A stretch of 64,000 nucleotides of DNA from Saprospiraceae bacterium (lineage in GTDB: Bacteria; Bacteroidota; Bacteroidia; Chitinophagales; Saprospiraceae), in contig JADKCF010000004.1 in the NCBI GenBank assembly GCA_016714765.1, positions 193,961 through 257,960 of the forward strand, in the 5' to 3' direction. Each line of letters begins with the position of its first letter. Within the stretch, counting starts at the first letter, position 1. The notes below the pieces were generated by a model. It did not search any database. It was not told where the DNA came from and saw only the letters and a program-made list of their open reading frames with translations. Below, in pieces: positions 20,319-30,643 of this stretch. Position numbers and translations under genes: made by a program.

Positions 20319-20936
20319 ATGCTTTACTTTACAGAAGGGGTCATGCTCGGCCTGACGCTATCTATCCTACTGGGTCCGATCTTTGTGGCACTGACACAGA
20401 CAGGTATCAAGCATGGCATCAGGGCTGGATTGTCAGTTGGTACGGGAATCTGGGTAAGTGATATTTTGGTCATATCAGTTGGATGGTTTTTCATAAAACA
20501 ATTAGATTCAATGGCAAAGCATCCTTCATTTCAGTTATGGATGGGAATGGTGGGGGGTATCATTTTAATCACTTTTGGCATCCTTTCCATACTGAACAAA
20601 CACAAAAAAGATGACCAAACTAAGGCCTTTTCAGCTAGAACATATTTTGGCTATTTTACCAAAGGTTTTGCTGTCAATTTTATCAATCCGTTTACTTTTG
20701 TATTTTGGCTCGGAGTGATGTCTACCTATGTTTTGGGTAAAGGTATCAATGGAATGGAAACTGTACTTCTGTTTGGAGGCATCATGGCTACTATTGTATT
20801 GACTGACTCTCTAAAAGTCATCCTTGCCAAACTCATCAGGTCCAGGATGAAACACCATCATATTATACTTTTTAGCAGGATCGCAGGGGTTATGCTGATC
20901 ATTTTTGGCATCACACTTTTTGTAAGAGTGCTATAA
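20319..20936 (+). CDS. LysE/RhtB-family amino-acid exporter
   Basis: A 205-residue inner-membrane protein with six predicted helices. The N-terminus (EGVMLGLTLSILLGPIFVAL) has the LysE-family pattern of a glycine/proline-rich first helix, and helix 2 follows with GIKHGIRAGLSVGTGIWVSD. The central GFAVNFINPFTFVFWLG matches the family's second conserved block (N-x-NP). Such proteins export amino acids or related small metabolites. The substrate cannot be told from sequence. It is probably co-transcribed with pdxA, 17 bp upstream, and converges with the next gene, with only 12 bp between stops. Confidence 0.85.
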   Translation: MLYFTEGVMLGLTLSILLGPIFVALTQTGIKHGIRAGLSVGTGIWVSDILVISVGWFFIKQLDSMAKHPSFQLWMGMVGGIILITFGILSILNKHKKDDQTKAFSARTYFGYFTKGFAVNFINPFTFVFWLGVMSTYVLGKGINGMETVLLFGGIMATIVLTDSLKVILAKLIRSRMKHHHIILFSRIAGVMLIIFGITLFVRVL

Positions 20937-20948
20937 AAAAGACCAAAA

Positions 20949-22399
20949 CTATTGCCCGACGACTATCTCTATGACTTCACTTTTTACGGTGTCAGAGTTT
21001 AGGATTATCACTTCTTTTTTTCCTTTATATTTATAGGAAAGTGCAATGGTAGCAGGAGGTTGCCTTCCCATATCATCAGCGTGCAGGAGTAGGAAGTTTT
21101 TACCTTCAGCGTTTAGTTTTATGGTAAACTCATATGGTTTTTGTGAAATTTCAAATTTCTCCACTATCCAGTCACCATTATAGCTCAATGACACTACATC
21201 CCTATCTATGATTTTATGATCATACATTGTAAAATCAACCAGAAAGGAATCCACCTTAATAACTCTGGTAGCAGTGACCACTTTCTGACCTTTACACTTT
21301 TGGTAAGGCTTTTGATAAAAGGATCTGATGACGCCAAATAATTCGATTTTTCCAATAACTTAGGATAAATAACCTTAAAATAATGCGGCATTTCGAAATA
21401 TCTCAATACCGGCACTCCCAGATAATCTATGATTCTGTTGATTTCAAAAACAACACCATTTCCGTATCTGTTGAATTTGTTGATCACAGAGATATTGTAA
21501 TAGTAGTAGTACTTGTCATATAGCTTGTACTCTTCTTGTAGGTTTTCAGATTCCAAAAATGCCTTTTCTGATTTAATAGACTCATCTGCCTGTCTTTTTA
21601 TATTACCCCAGTACATTTGTATTCTGCTGTTTATCAGTCTTGTGCTGTTGTAGTCAGCCAGATTGATGACCGAAAAATTATTCAGAGCTGTTTGCTGTGC
21701 TTTGATGAGATCACCAAAATTGTCATCTTCTTTATTGTATAAAGCTGTCAATGCACTTCGTGTAGTGGTATATACGCTTTTTAAAGTCCCCAGTACTTCA
21801 GGAAACTGCATCTCATCTTTAGAAAACTTCAGAGTTTTGTAATAGGCGTCTATATCAGCTTCAAGTACTAGTTGTTTAGTGTAAAAACTTTTGTAAAGTT
21901 TGACCCCTTCTTCTAGCTTGTCATATACCAGACTCAGGTTTTCTCTTTTGGAGAGGTCGAGTGTTTTGATTTGTTCTTCCAGGTCAAACCTGATTTTATT
22001 GACAGCTGTGATGATGGTTTTCATTTCTGTAGCAGTTGCTTTCAGTCTGCTCTCTGTAGCCGCAGGCAATATACCGCTATAAGATCCTATTTTCCCAAAC
22101 CACTCATTGGGCGACGTATCATAAAACCAGTTTTCAGCATCTTCAAAAATATCCTGAGGCAGGTCTTTATTAGAATAGAAGTTGATTTGCTGGTCGGGCA
22201 GATCTACATATTTGTTGATATTTTTATTGAAGTTCTCGAGTAGTCTGTGTACGATCAAAAGTCCATGAGTACTCTCATTCGAAAAATTGACATAATTATT
22301 CAGGGCTTTGATCTTATCCAGATCAGGAGATGCCTGGGTATATGCGGCAGATATGCTCAAGGTAAATGCAAAAAGTATAAATAATTTTCTAATATACAT
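20949..22399 (-). CDS. Secreted protein of unknown function (483 aa), one frameshift
   Basis: Two frames join to 483 residues when one A is restored in the A-run opposite 21310-21313, reading DPFIKKPYQKCKGQKVV across the join. I choose the ATG at 22399, which gives a clean signal peptide (MYIRKLFILFAFTLSISAA); an upstream in-frame ATG at 22444 adds 15 residues. The body is mostly helical and charged. The C-terminal 90 residues (SLSYNGDWIVEKFEISQ ... FLLLHADDMGRQPPATIALS) resemble a beta-rich module that recurs in exported Bacteroidota proteins. Periplasmic or surface location is likely; the function is unknown. Confidence 0.75.
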
Positions 22400-22653
22400 A
22401 CAGATAAGTTTGCCTTGTTTTCCAAGGAGTTGAGACTTTAACAAAGTGCAAATATGATAAAATTTTACTATATAAGAACATATATTACAGGATTAACCAA
22501 TTATTAAGACCATATTCTGTAAATCACACATCCATTCTAAGTAATTCTGTAGACTATCAAAACTTATTTTATATAGTTAAAAATATATTAAACTATAAAA
22601 AAGACCCCAAACCACATTGAAAATCGACCTGGCTCATCAATTGTGTATTTTAT

Positions 22654-22890
22654 CTACACAAATTCATCGCTGTTTCCGCGTCTGACGAACTTCTCTTTGA
22701 TTTTTTGCAGGTCTTTGGCATCATCCACATAGTTTTCAGTAAAACCACAGACTGTACAAACATATCTGGTAAGGTACACCGTGGTAAGACCAAAGGTGAG
22801 TATATTATACATATTCCCCTTGAACGCACCACCTTCGATGACGGCTATATCACTGTTTTGACATTTTGGACAACATGCTGAAAATTTCAT
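22654..22890 (-). CDS. Small zinc-ribbon protein (78 aa)
   Basis: A short protein with two cysteine pairs, CPKC near residue 8 and CTVC near residue 45, consistent with a single zinc ribbon. The linker carries a hydrophobic stretch (YNILTFGLTTVYLTRYV). It begins 11 bp after the stop of mnmG on the same strand and is probably co-transcribed with it. Exact role is unknown. The two pairs are directly visible; zinc binding is inferred. Confidence 0.75.
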   Translation of the reverse strand: MKFSACCPKCQNSDIAVIEGGAFKGNMYNILTFGLTTVYLTRYVCTVCGFTENYVDDAKDLQKIKEKFVRRGNSDEFV

Positions 22891-22901
22891 ATGAATGTGA
22901 T

Positions 22902-24767
22902 TTATCTTCCTACGTGTACCAGCAATACTGAAATATCTGATGGAGAGACACCACTGATCCTGCTAGCCTGACCTATTGTCCTGGGTTTGATCTGATGCAA
23001 CTTCTCTCTAGCCTCAAACGAAAGTGATTTTAGAGATTTGTAGTCCAGATGATCGGCCAGTCTTACTGATTCCAGCCTGTCCATTTTGTCCACCATCTCC
23101 TGTTCTTTGCGTATATACCCTTCGTATTTCATACTTATTTCGGCAATGGTTATCGTTTCTTCATCATAATCGACGAGGTAATCATCAATGTCAGATAGCA
23201 CCGATCTCATTTCTTTGATCCCGATATTGGGTCTGCCGAGAATAGACCTGGCCTTTATTTTTTGTTTGAGCGGTGAGGAGTCTATTGTGTCCAGAAGGGG
23301 ATTGATTAAGTCCGGATCTACGCTGGTTTCGTCAAAATACCGTTCTATTTTTACAGCATTTTGCTTTTTAGACTCCACCCTTTCCATCCTGGACTCCAGC
23401 CCCTGCATACCTAGTTCATACGCTAGTGGTGTGAGCCGAATGTCGGCGTTGTCCTGGCGAAGGAGAATCCTGTATTCAGCTCTGGAGGTAAACATACGAT
23501 ATGGTTCATTCGTCCCTTTATTGACCAGGTCATCTATGAGCACTCCGATATAAGCATCAGATCTTTTGATTATAAAAGGCTCTTTGTCATGTACGGCAAG
23601 GTGAGCGTTGAGACCAGCCATCAAACCTTGACATGCTGCTTCCTCATAACCTGTTGTACCATTGATTTGTCCTGCAAAAAACAGGTTTTTTATCAGCTTT
23701 GTCTCCAGATTCATATCCAACTGGGTAGGCGGGAAGTAATCATACTCTATGGCATAACCAGGTCTGAACATTTTCATGTTTTCAAACCCTGCCACTTTCC
23801 TCAGTGCTTTGTATTGCACATCTTCCGGAAGGGATGAGGAAAAACCATTTACATAAATCTCACAGGTATCCCATCCTTCTGGTTCTACAAACAACTGATG
23901 TCTGTCTTTGTCAGCAAATCTATTTATTTTGTCTTCTATGGATGGGCAGTATCTGGGTCCCAATCCTTGTATACGACCATTAAACATAGGTGATCTGTCA
24001 AAACCTTCCTTGAGCGTATCGTGTACTTCTTCGCTTGTATAAGTGACATGACAAGGCAATTGTTTTGTGATGGTGGGAGTTTCAGTATATGAAAATTTTC
24101 CAATCTTCACATCTCCATCCTGAACCTCCATCTTGCTGTAATCCAGTGATCTGCCATCAATGCGTGGCGGTGTTCCTGTCTTCATTCTGCCTGATTCGAA
24201 TCCAAATCCTATCAACTGCTCAGTGATGCCTGTTGCTGCTTTTTCACCTGCACGTCCCCCCCCGAATTGCTTCTCACCTATATGGATGATACCATTGAGG
24301 AAAGTCCCATTGGTGAGTACAACTGCGTCACTCTCTATCTCTAATCCCAGACTTGTGACTACACCCTTGCATACACCGTTTTTAACGACGAGCCCGGGTA
24401 CTGTTTCCTGCCAAAAATCTATATTGGGATGTGCCTCCAGCATCTGCCTCCACTTGGCCGCAAACATCATTCTGTCGTTTTGAGCTCGAGGACTCCACAT
24501 AGCAGGTCCTTTGGACATATTGAGCATTCTGAACTGTACCATGGAGTAGTCTGTGACAATACCTGAATATCCTCCTAAGGCATCTACCTCTCGGACTATC
24601 TGCCCCTTGGCCACACCACCCATAGCCGGATTGCATGACATTTGGGCTATAGTATTCATATTCATGGTGATCAGCAGTACCTTTGACCCCATATTGGCAG
24701 CAGCTACTGCAGCTTCACATCCTGCATGGCCGGCCCCTACTACTATGACATTATATTTTGGAAACAT
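22902..24767 (-). CDS. mnmG: tRNA uridine-5-carboxymethylaminomethyl modification enzyme MnmG (GidA)
   Basis: A 621-residue FAD enzyme. With MnmE it adds a carboxymethylaminomethyl group to the wobble uridine of certain tRNAs. The FAD-binding motif VVGAGHAGCEAAVAA lies at the N-terminus; further signatures are CNPAMGGVAKGQIVREVDA, GRMKTGTPPRID, PQLPCHVTYT-like (here KQLPCHVTYTSEEVH), and the GYEEAACQGLMAGLNAH block. I choose the ATG at 24767 because the protein then starts MFPKYNVIVVGAG as in the family, and a -7 box lies only a few bases upstream. The gene is intact. Confidence 0.97.
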   Translation of the reverse strand: MFPKYNVIVVGAGHAGCEAAVAAANMGSKVLLITMNMNTIAQMSCNPAMGGVAKGQIVREVDALGGYSGIVTDYSMVQFRMLNMSKGPAMWSPRAQNDRMMFAAKWRQMLEAHPNIDFWQETVPGLVVKNGVCKGVVTSLGLEIESDAVVLTNGTFLNGIIHIGEKQFGGGRAGEKAATGITEQLIGFGFESGRMKTGTPPRIDGRSLDYSKMEVQDGDVKIGKFSYTETPTITKQLPCHVTYTSEEVHDTLKEGFDRSPMFNGRIQGLGPRYCPSIEDKINRFADKDRHQLFVEPEGWDTCEIYVNGFSSSLPEDVQYKALRKVAGFENMKMFRPGYAIEYDYFPPTQLDMNLETKLIKNLFFAGQINGTTGYEEAACQGLMAGLNAHLAVHDKEPFIIKRSDAYIGVLIDDLVNKGTNEPYRMFTSRAEYRILLRQDNADIRLTPLAYELGMQGLESRMERVESKKQNAVKIERYFDETSVDPDLINPLLDTIDSSPLKQKIKARSILGRPNIGIKEMRSVLSDIDDYLVDYDEETITIAEISMKYEGYIRKEQEMVDKMDRLESVRLADHLDYKSLKSLSFEAREKLHQIKPRTIGQASRISGVSPSDISVLLVHVGR

Positions 24768-24771
24768 TCTG

Positions 24772-24779
24772 CAAAGATA
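24772..24779 (-). promoter_or_regulatory. -7 box immediately before mnmG
   Basis: The minus strand reads TATCTTTG followed by four bases and then the mnmG ATG. If this TAnnTTTG box is used, transcription begins at or within a few bases of the start codon, giving a leaderless or nearly leaderless mRNA. It also supports the chosen start. Confidence 0.5.
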
Positions 24780-24959
24780 TGAATCAATTGTGAATCTGCA
24801 AATTATCATTTTTTAATGCAGCAATCATGCCAGCTTTCACTTTATTGTGAATAGTTTTATTTATGCTGTTTTCCATTTTATTTTTGCCACTATTGAAATT
24901 AATCCAGCTCGGATTTTGTTATATTTTTAAGTTGGTATCTTTAAAAAAAATAAATACAG

Positions 24960-25313
24960 ATGAAATTAATGCAAATATTTTCTTTTCTGGGTAAAAGAAT
25001 AAAAAGTCTGGGAACAAGATTGGTATATACGGTCTTACTAATGGTCTATGCATACCATTCTGAAAAAACACCTAAATGGGCTAAAAGAATCATTCTCGGT
25101 TCGATAGCTTATCTTCTTTCTCCACTGGACAGCATTCCGGATTTAACACCAGTATTCGGATTTACAGATGATTTGGGCGTGTTGAGTTTCGGATTGGTAG
25201 CCATAGCGTGTTATATAGACGAAGAAGTCAGAGCGAAGGCTAGAGCCAAGTTGCTACAGTTTTACCGACAACCGGATTTAAAAGAACTCAAAGCTGTAGA
25301 TGATACGCTTTGA
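24960..25313 (+). CDS. YkvA-type DUF1232 membrane protein
   Basis: A 117-residue protein with the DUF1232 signature: an approach segment (KTPKWAKRIILGSIAYL), then LSPLDSIPDLTPVFGFTDDL (the conserved P-D-x-I-P-D block), and a final hydrophobic segment (VLSFGLVAIACYI). The family is small and membrane-associated, with no settled function. The gene converges on the thioredoxin-like lipoprotein gene, with 8 bp between stop codons. Confidence 0.85.
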   Translation: MKLMQIFSFLGKRIKSLGTRLVYTVLLMVYAYHSEKTPKWAKRIILGSIAYLLSPLDSIPDLTPVFGFTDDLGVLSFGLVAIACYIDEEVRAKARAKLLQFYRQPDLKELKAVDDTL

Positions 25314-25321
25314 TACAAACA

Positions 25322-25723
25322 TTACAATAAGGCTTTAATCAGGTTTGTCAATTCCTGTTGGCTGTGTCCCTGGCCCAGTAATTCGTGTTTGAGTACATTG
25401 TTTTTGTAAATCAAAATAGTAGGAAACCCTGCCACTTGGTACTTATCAGAAACATCTTTTATCTTTTCATAATCGACCTGACCAAATTTAACTGCCGAAA
25501 AAGTGGCATCTTTTGTAAGGCCTTCTACTGCAGGTCTCTGAGCGGCACATTTAGTGCACCAGGTAGCATGGAAAAACATGAGTGATACACCAGACTTGAT
25601 GTCATTTTCATATTCGGTTAAGGAGGTGATTGTTTTCAATACTCCTGTGTCTCCGCTTATATCTTCTTTTTTGCAAGAAAGGACAAGAGTAAAGGCAACC
25701 AACATGATAAGCATTCTATTCAT
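25322..25723 (-). CDS. Thioredoxin-fold lipoprotein
   Basis: A 133-residue exported protein. The N-terminus (MNRMLIMLVAFTLVLSCKK) is a lipoprotein signal with the lipidated Cys at residue 17. The thioredoxin domain follows, with active site FFHATWCTKCAAQRPAV (WCxxC) near residues 55-60 and the cis-proline loop AGFPTILIYKNN. It probably acts as a thiol-disulfide reductant or oxidant anchored in the periplasm or outer membrane. It is short but complete. Confidence 0.88.
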   Translation of the reverse strand: MNRMLIMLVAFTLVLSCKKEDISGDTGVLKTITSLTEYENDIKSGVSLMFFHATWCTKCAAQRPAVEGLTKDATFSAVKFGQVDYEKIKDVSDKYQVAGFPTILIYKNNVLKHELLGQGHSQQELTNLIKALL

Positions 25724-25803
25724 GATAAACTATTTTCTTAGGAAACAATCATTGGGTAAAATGGTTGAATGTGTTTATTGAAATTTTACAAATAAAGAGG
25801 CTA

Positions 25804-27047
25804 CTATACTATGGCTTCCAGCACCGCATGTCTCCATCTTGGGAAAAAATCGGCAATATTTGACCCGGCTCCCTGATGTAGTATCCTTCTGAATAGTACT
25901 TTTTCATGAGGAGAGACATGCCGCAGGTACGTGTCACGCCCGTTATTTCGAATAAAAGATATGACTTCTTCCAGTTTAGCCAATCGTTCAGCTGGAGCCC
26001 ATGTTGTTTTTTCAAAGCTCCAAATATAAGTAGCATTAGTATTGAGCATTTCCCAAATATAGTGATACATCCTATCTCCATAGGTCACAAATAAAAACCC
26101 AAAATCTGGAATGAGGGTAAATCTTATTTTTTCGTTCACTTCATGTAGGTGACCTGAGAGAAACTCTATTTGTCTTTTATTTCTGATATCTTCCCATTTC
26201 ATGATTTGGTCAAACAATTCTTTTTGGGTCATTGGAAAAGTCCCTTTTAAATTTTTATCAAAAGGATCGAAGACGTCTTCTTGAGTAAACAAGCTTTGAT
26301 TCAATTCTTTTATGTACTTAGGTGGCTTCTTAAATAATTGAACCTTAACAAATTTTAAATTTTCAATGGCTGCATCTTTGATTTGTTCAATCTGTCGTGA
26401 GGTGGCTACTATGTTTTGAATATTGTTGCCTGTTTTAGTAACCACTATCAGTACTTCAAAAGTTCGAGAATTAAAATATTTTGAAAAATATGTTTTTACG
26501 TAGTCAAATTCAGGTATCAAATGACCATCCATAATTTTGATTTCTGTCTTATGATCATTCCATAAAAATCTGTAATCAAAGGCAACATAGCCTGCACCAA
26601 AACGAACTTTACTAAATGCAATATTTGCAATTATATGTACTGTTTTTATGTTTTTATCAGGTGAAAAAGGAGGATTTTCAGATAAAAGATTTAAAAAAGA
26701 AGCTTTTTTGTAAAAACTCAAATCAGCACAAAAAGCCGGCCAATATATATTTTGAAATTTTAACTTAAGAATTTGGTTTTTAGGTTGTTGGTTGTAATAG
26801 TGATTGACATTTTCTGGTCGATAATTAATAATTTGGATAATTAATTCTGCATTATTTCTATCAAAAGACAACATTTCAGCCTCCCAGAAGATGGTTCGGC
26901 CTTGCACAAATTTAAAATCATCACATGGAAGATTTGTTTGGGTCAATGCAATGGATGTATTATCGTTAAACCAAATGAAGTCATTGGTCACTTTTATTAT
27001 AATACTTCTTGCTGTTGCCAATGAATTATTGCTTATAAATATGTCAT
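25804..27047 (-). CDS. Conserved-looking protein of unknown function (about 414 aa), coupled to the PorG-like gene
   Basis: The open frame has no ATG and could begin at a TTG at 27021. An ATG at 27047 overlaps the stop codon of the upstream PorG-like gene (TAATG); adding one T to a three-T run opposite 27037-27039 puts that ATG in frame and gives 414 residues (MTYFISNNSLATARS). Charged and aromatic residues are mixed throughout; no signal peptide or membrane helix is evident. Distinct stretches are WEAEMLSFDRNNAELIIQI and the C-terminal HQGAGSNIADFFPRWRHAV. I do not recognise the family. Translational coupling to the PorG-like gene suggests a shared context. Confidence 0.6.
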
Positions 27048-27895
27048 TATTTTATCCTTGAAATTTCCGGGCACTCTATACCACCAAAATATTTCATCAC
27101 AGAAATACCTACAAATGTATATTTGTCTTTACCCTTGGTATCTCCTCTTTGTCTCCCTGCAGTACCCAACCCTTCTATCAGTGATCTGTCGGACAAAGCA
27201 ACTGCCGTGGCACCTCGTGTAGCTTCCAGGATGTTTTTATCCGGAAAAATAGTACTCACATCGTCCAGGTAATCTGTAAATAAAAACCGGGCACTCATAT
27301 CTATATTTACACTTACAGTTCTGTTGATGTCAAACTTGAAGCCACCTCCGAGTACCAATCCTGCATTGACAGCACTATACTCTTGGCCTTGTGGCTGTCC
27401 TTCTGTACCTAAGTCCCGTAGCTTATACCTTTGTCCATCGAGCTCTGCAGTCGGATTAAAGTAAAACACATTGAATCCTCCAAAAAAATATGGTGTCTTA
27501 TTGTATGTCTGATGTCCATGTTCGTACTGAAAAAAATTAAATTCCACCACATTTGTCATATCTATGATGTGAGACTTGAAGCTCAAGTTTCTGTTTCTCT
27601 CAAAATTATTGCTCGAAGTAGCATCATCAGCCCCTACTCTTCCATAATTCAACGATGTACGCATAGCCAGCCTCGTATTGAAATTATACCTTGCCAGCAA
27701 TCCACCTGCCAAACCCGGCTCGGTTATTCTCAGAGACGTATTTAGGTCGCCGTGATAGTAACTTGTTCCTATCCACCCTCCCAATTCATATCCTTTTTGC
27801 GCTTTCAGACCATGACTGACACCTATTACGATGATCATCATTATCCAATATTTCATTACCTTGTCCATATTACTGATAAACGTATATTTTTCCAT
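27047..27895 (-). CDS. PorG-like outer-membrane barrel protein (DUF6089 family), T9SS-associated
   Basis: A 282-residue beta-barrel protein with a signal peptide (best from Met14, MKYWIMMIIVIGVSHGLKAQ, start at 27856; the first ATG is at 27895). After the signal it reads YELGGWIGTSYYHGDLN, then NLSFKSHIIDMTNVVEFNFF and PYFFGGFNVFYFNPTAE followed by RDLGTEGQ. These patterns match PorG, an outer-membrane protein associated with the type IX secretion ring, and the DUF6089 family. The assignment is by motif memory. Its stop overlaps the ATG proposed for the downstream unknown gene. The protein would be inserted in the outer membrane. Confidence 0.7.
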   Translation of the reverse strand: MEKYTFISNMDKVMKYWIMMIIVIGVSHGLKAQKGYELGGWIGTSYYHGDLNTSLRITEPGLAGGLLARYNFNTRLAMRTSLNYGRVGADDATSSNNFERNRNLSFKSHIIDMTNVVEFNFFQYEHGHQTYNKTPYFFGGFNVFYFNPTAELDGQRYKLRDLGTEGQPQGQEYSAVNAGLVLGGGFKFDINRTVSVNIDMSARFLFTDYLDDVSTIFPDKNILEATRGATAVALSDRSLIEGLGTAGRQRGDTKGKDKYTFVGISVMKYFGGIECPEISRIK

Positions 27896-27969
27896 TGGAG
27901 TATAAAAATGTAAATAAAAATATCACTGCGTAAAAATATTAAAACTTATTAGTAAAACATATAATAATA

Positions 27970-30353
27970 TCAATCACAATATACCTCCAGACTATTGAAA
28001 GATGTCCTGTCAGTAGTGATGATAAGACACTGATTTTCATAAACCAATCCAGCGGGATCAAGAGATTTATCATTGATGATCACTCTCCCCGGTACAAAAG
28101 GCAGTCCATGCAACATTATCTTGTACGTGCTGTATGTAGGTTCATAATGTCCGTTAGTCTTTAAGTGAAGTGTGAATGACCCATCTGTCGAATTGGTCTT
28201 AAATCTTTTGCGATTGTAGATTCCTTTTTCATATTCGTATCCATCCCCTCGTCTTCGTAAAGATAGCTATTGACATTTTCATCCCCAAAATAGACATGAA
28301 GCATCAGTTGGTCTATGCTCTTTTCTCCTGTGTGCTGCATCACCGGAAATAAAGGAAGGACCGCACCCTGTCGTATATAAAGCGGAATTTCTTCCAATAC
28401 TGCCTCCGCTAATATTTCCTTACCTCCTTCTAACACCTTGTGGGTCCAGAAGTGATACCACTTGCCTTTGGGAAGATATACATATCGTGATTTGGCATTG
28501 GGTTCGAGTACCGGACATACCAGGAGGTGATCTCCAAGTAAAAACTCATCTACTCTGTACAGCGTATCGTTATCGTGCTGATCAAAAACAGAAATGGGAC
28601 GCAACATAGGTGCAAATTCCGTCACATACTGATAAAATGTGGTATAAATATATGGCAGCAACTGGTATCTGAATTCGATATATTTTCTAACAATGTTCAG
28701 TGCGTCAGGTCCAAATGACCATGGCTCCTGCTCCCCGTGATCTCCCGAGCTGTGGGTCCTGAAAAATGGGTGAAAAACTGCCAGTTGCATCCACCTTATA
28801 TACAACTCGGGTGTAGGATGATCTATAAAACCCCCAATATCAGACCCTACAAAAGAAAATCCGCTTGTGCTGAGTCTCTGACATTGCATGGTGGCTATCC
28901 ACAGATGTTCCCACGAAGCAATATTGTCACCCGTCCACCCGGAGGCGTACCTCTGAGCACCAGCATATGCAGACCTCGTAATGACAAGCGGTCTCAGTCC
29001 ATTATTGTATTTCCTTACACCCTTGTACGTCGCTCTGGCCATCTGCATACCATAGATATTGTGGGCTTTGCGGTGACTGGCCGGATTGCCATCGTAGTCA
29101 TGTCTGACATCATCAGGAAATGTTTTTCCTTCGATTTCGAAAAGAGCCGGTTCGTTCATATCATTCCATACACCACGTACACCTGTTTCTTCTATGAGTT
29201 CCTGAAAGAGGCCTGACCACCATTTTCTCACTTTGGCATTGGTAAAATCAGGGAAATAACACTCTCCCGGCCACACTTTTCCCTTCATAAATGGACCATC
29301 TGCCCTTCTGCAAAAGTAATTGTTTTCTAATGCCTCTTTAAAGACATGGTAGTCCATATCAATTTTAATACCCGGATCTATGATAACAATCGTTTTGAAA
29401 CCATTTTCCTTGAGCTCAGAAATCATTTTTTTGGGGTCTGGAAATTTCTCTTTATCCCAGGTAAAACACCTGAAACCATCCATGTAGTCAATATCGAGAT
29501 AAATGGCATCACACGGGATACGGTTACTTCTCATCTTAGAAGCGATTTCTTTTACCTTTGCTTCCGGGTAGTAGCTCCACTTACTTTGCTGATAACCCAA
29601 TGCCCACATTGGCGGCAGCTCAGGTGTTCCCGTGAGCTGTGTGTATCTTTTGATCACATCCATCAATTCAGGCCCATTGATAAAATAATAATTCATTTCA
29701 CCGCCTTCAGCCCAAAAACTAGTCACTGACCTTCTTTCAGAGCCAAAATCAAAATGTGCCTTGAAAGTATTGTCAAAAAATATACCGTACGCCATCTCTG
29801 TGTGAATGGCAGAGTAAAAAGGTATCGCCTTGTAAATCGGGTCTTCCTCCTTCTTAAAACCATACGTATCCATTGCCCAATTGCTAACCCTTCTTCCTCT
29901 GAGGTTAAGGTGCATTGTTTTATCTCCCATCCCATAGAAATGCTCACCTTCCTGAACCATTTTACCCATTTTGACGATATTTCCACCGTGTCTCTGATTC
30001 TCTTCCCAGTGAAAACCTTTTTCGTCCCGACAAATGATCTTACCATTCAGGTCAGTAAAAAACACCTTACAGTCAGCTTTATTTATGCTTACAATAAGTG
30101 CTGCGGTTCTGAACTCAATGTGTCCTGCCAGTTCATTGAAAATAACTTCAGGGTATTGCGGGACAAATTTGCTGCTGATGGCATAACTGAAATCATTATC
30201 GAAAATACCGTCTGTAGAATACCTGATCCTTACTATCTGATCTGTAAGAAAAGATATCATGATCACGCATTGACTGTCTGTTTTTACTAGATATCCGTTT
30301 TGTATTTTTTCGGTTTCTACATATTTGCCGGGAAAAAACTCATTTTGACTCAT
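27970..30353 (-). CDS. Glycoside hydrolase family 31 (alpha-glucosidase-like), one frameshift near the C-terminus
   Basis: The main frame runs to 28161 (730 residues), then slips. Restoring one G in a four-G run (opposite 28245-28248) gives DEGDGYEYEKGIYNRKRF and carries on to a stop at 27970, a total of about 794 residues. This also explains the otherwise empty 190 bp. GH31 motifs: catalytic nucleophile in GVWNDMNEPALFE, acid/base region in SGWTGDNIASWEHL, and substrate-site GYQQSKWSYYPE. It hydrolyses alpha-linked glucosides. No signal peptide is visible, so a cytoplasmic site is likely. Confidence 0.9.
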
Positions 30354-30404
30354 ACTTTATTACCTAATAGTGACACAATAAATGCTGCAATGAAGGGCAA
30401 AAAA

Positions 30405-30435
30405 AAAGACCGCACTTATTGTAAATGCGGTCTTT
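30405..30435 (-). terminator. Intrinsic terminator of the tRNA-Cys gene
   Basis: A 10-bp perfect stem (AAAGACCGCA ... TGCGGTCTTT) with an 11-nt loop, followed on the minus strand by a run of Ts. The stem begins just 1 nt beyond the mature tRNA 3' end. Confidence 0.85.
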
Positions 30436-30436
30436 G

Positions 30437-30507
30437 AGGTCGGGAGCGGATTCGAACCGCTGTACGAGGTTTTGCAGACCTCTGCCTAGCCGCTCGGCCA
30501 CCCGACC
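30437..30507 (-). tRNA. tRNA-Cys (anticodon GCA)
   Basis: A 71-nt cloverleaf on the minus strand: acceptor stem GGTCGGG pairs with CCCGACC, discriminator base T73 (U, typical of cysteine), anticodon loop CTGCAAA with GCA, and T arm GCGGTTCGAATCCGC. The 3' CCA is not encoded. It has its own -7 box upstream and terminator downstream. Confidence 0.95.
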
Positions 30508-30520
30508 ATTATAGCGGCTG

Positions 30521-30528
30521 CAAAGATA
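30521..30528 (-). promoter_or_regulatory. -7 box of the tRNA-Cys gene
   Basis: The minus strand reads TATCTTTG, a full TAnnTTTG match, 13 nt before the 5' end of the tRNA. The -33 region lacks a clear TTG. Confidence 0.5.
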
Positions 30529-30643
30529 AGCTTTATTTTCGTTTTAGAAAATCTTTTTAAGTATTTCCAGTTTTATTTTTAAAATAATCCACCCAATCAA
30601 AATTTTAAAAATACATTTACACCTTGAATCAATCAGGTTACCC

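Noticed and set aside
22560..22600. AT-rich inverted sequence (TATAGTT ... AACTATA) upstream of the zinc-ribbon gene's convergent side
   Set aside because: Very AT-rich with short arms; likely by chance.
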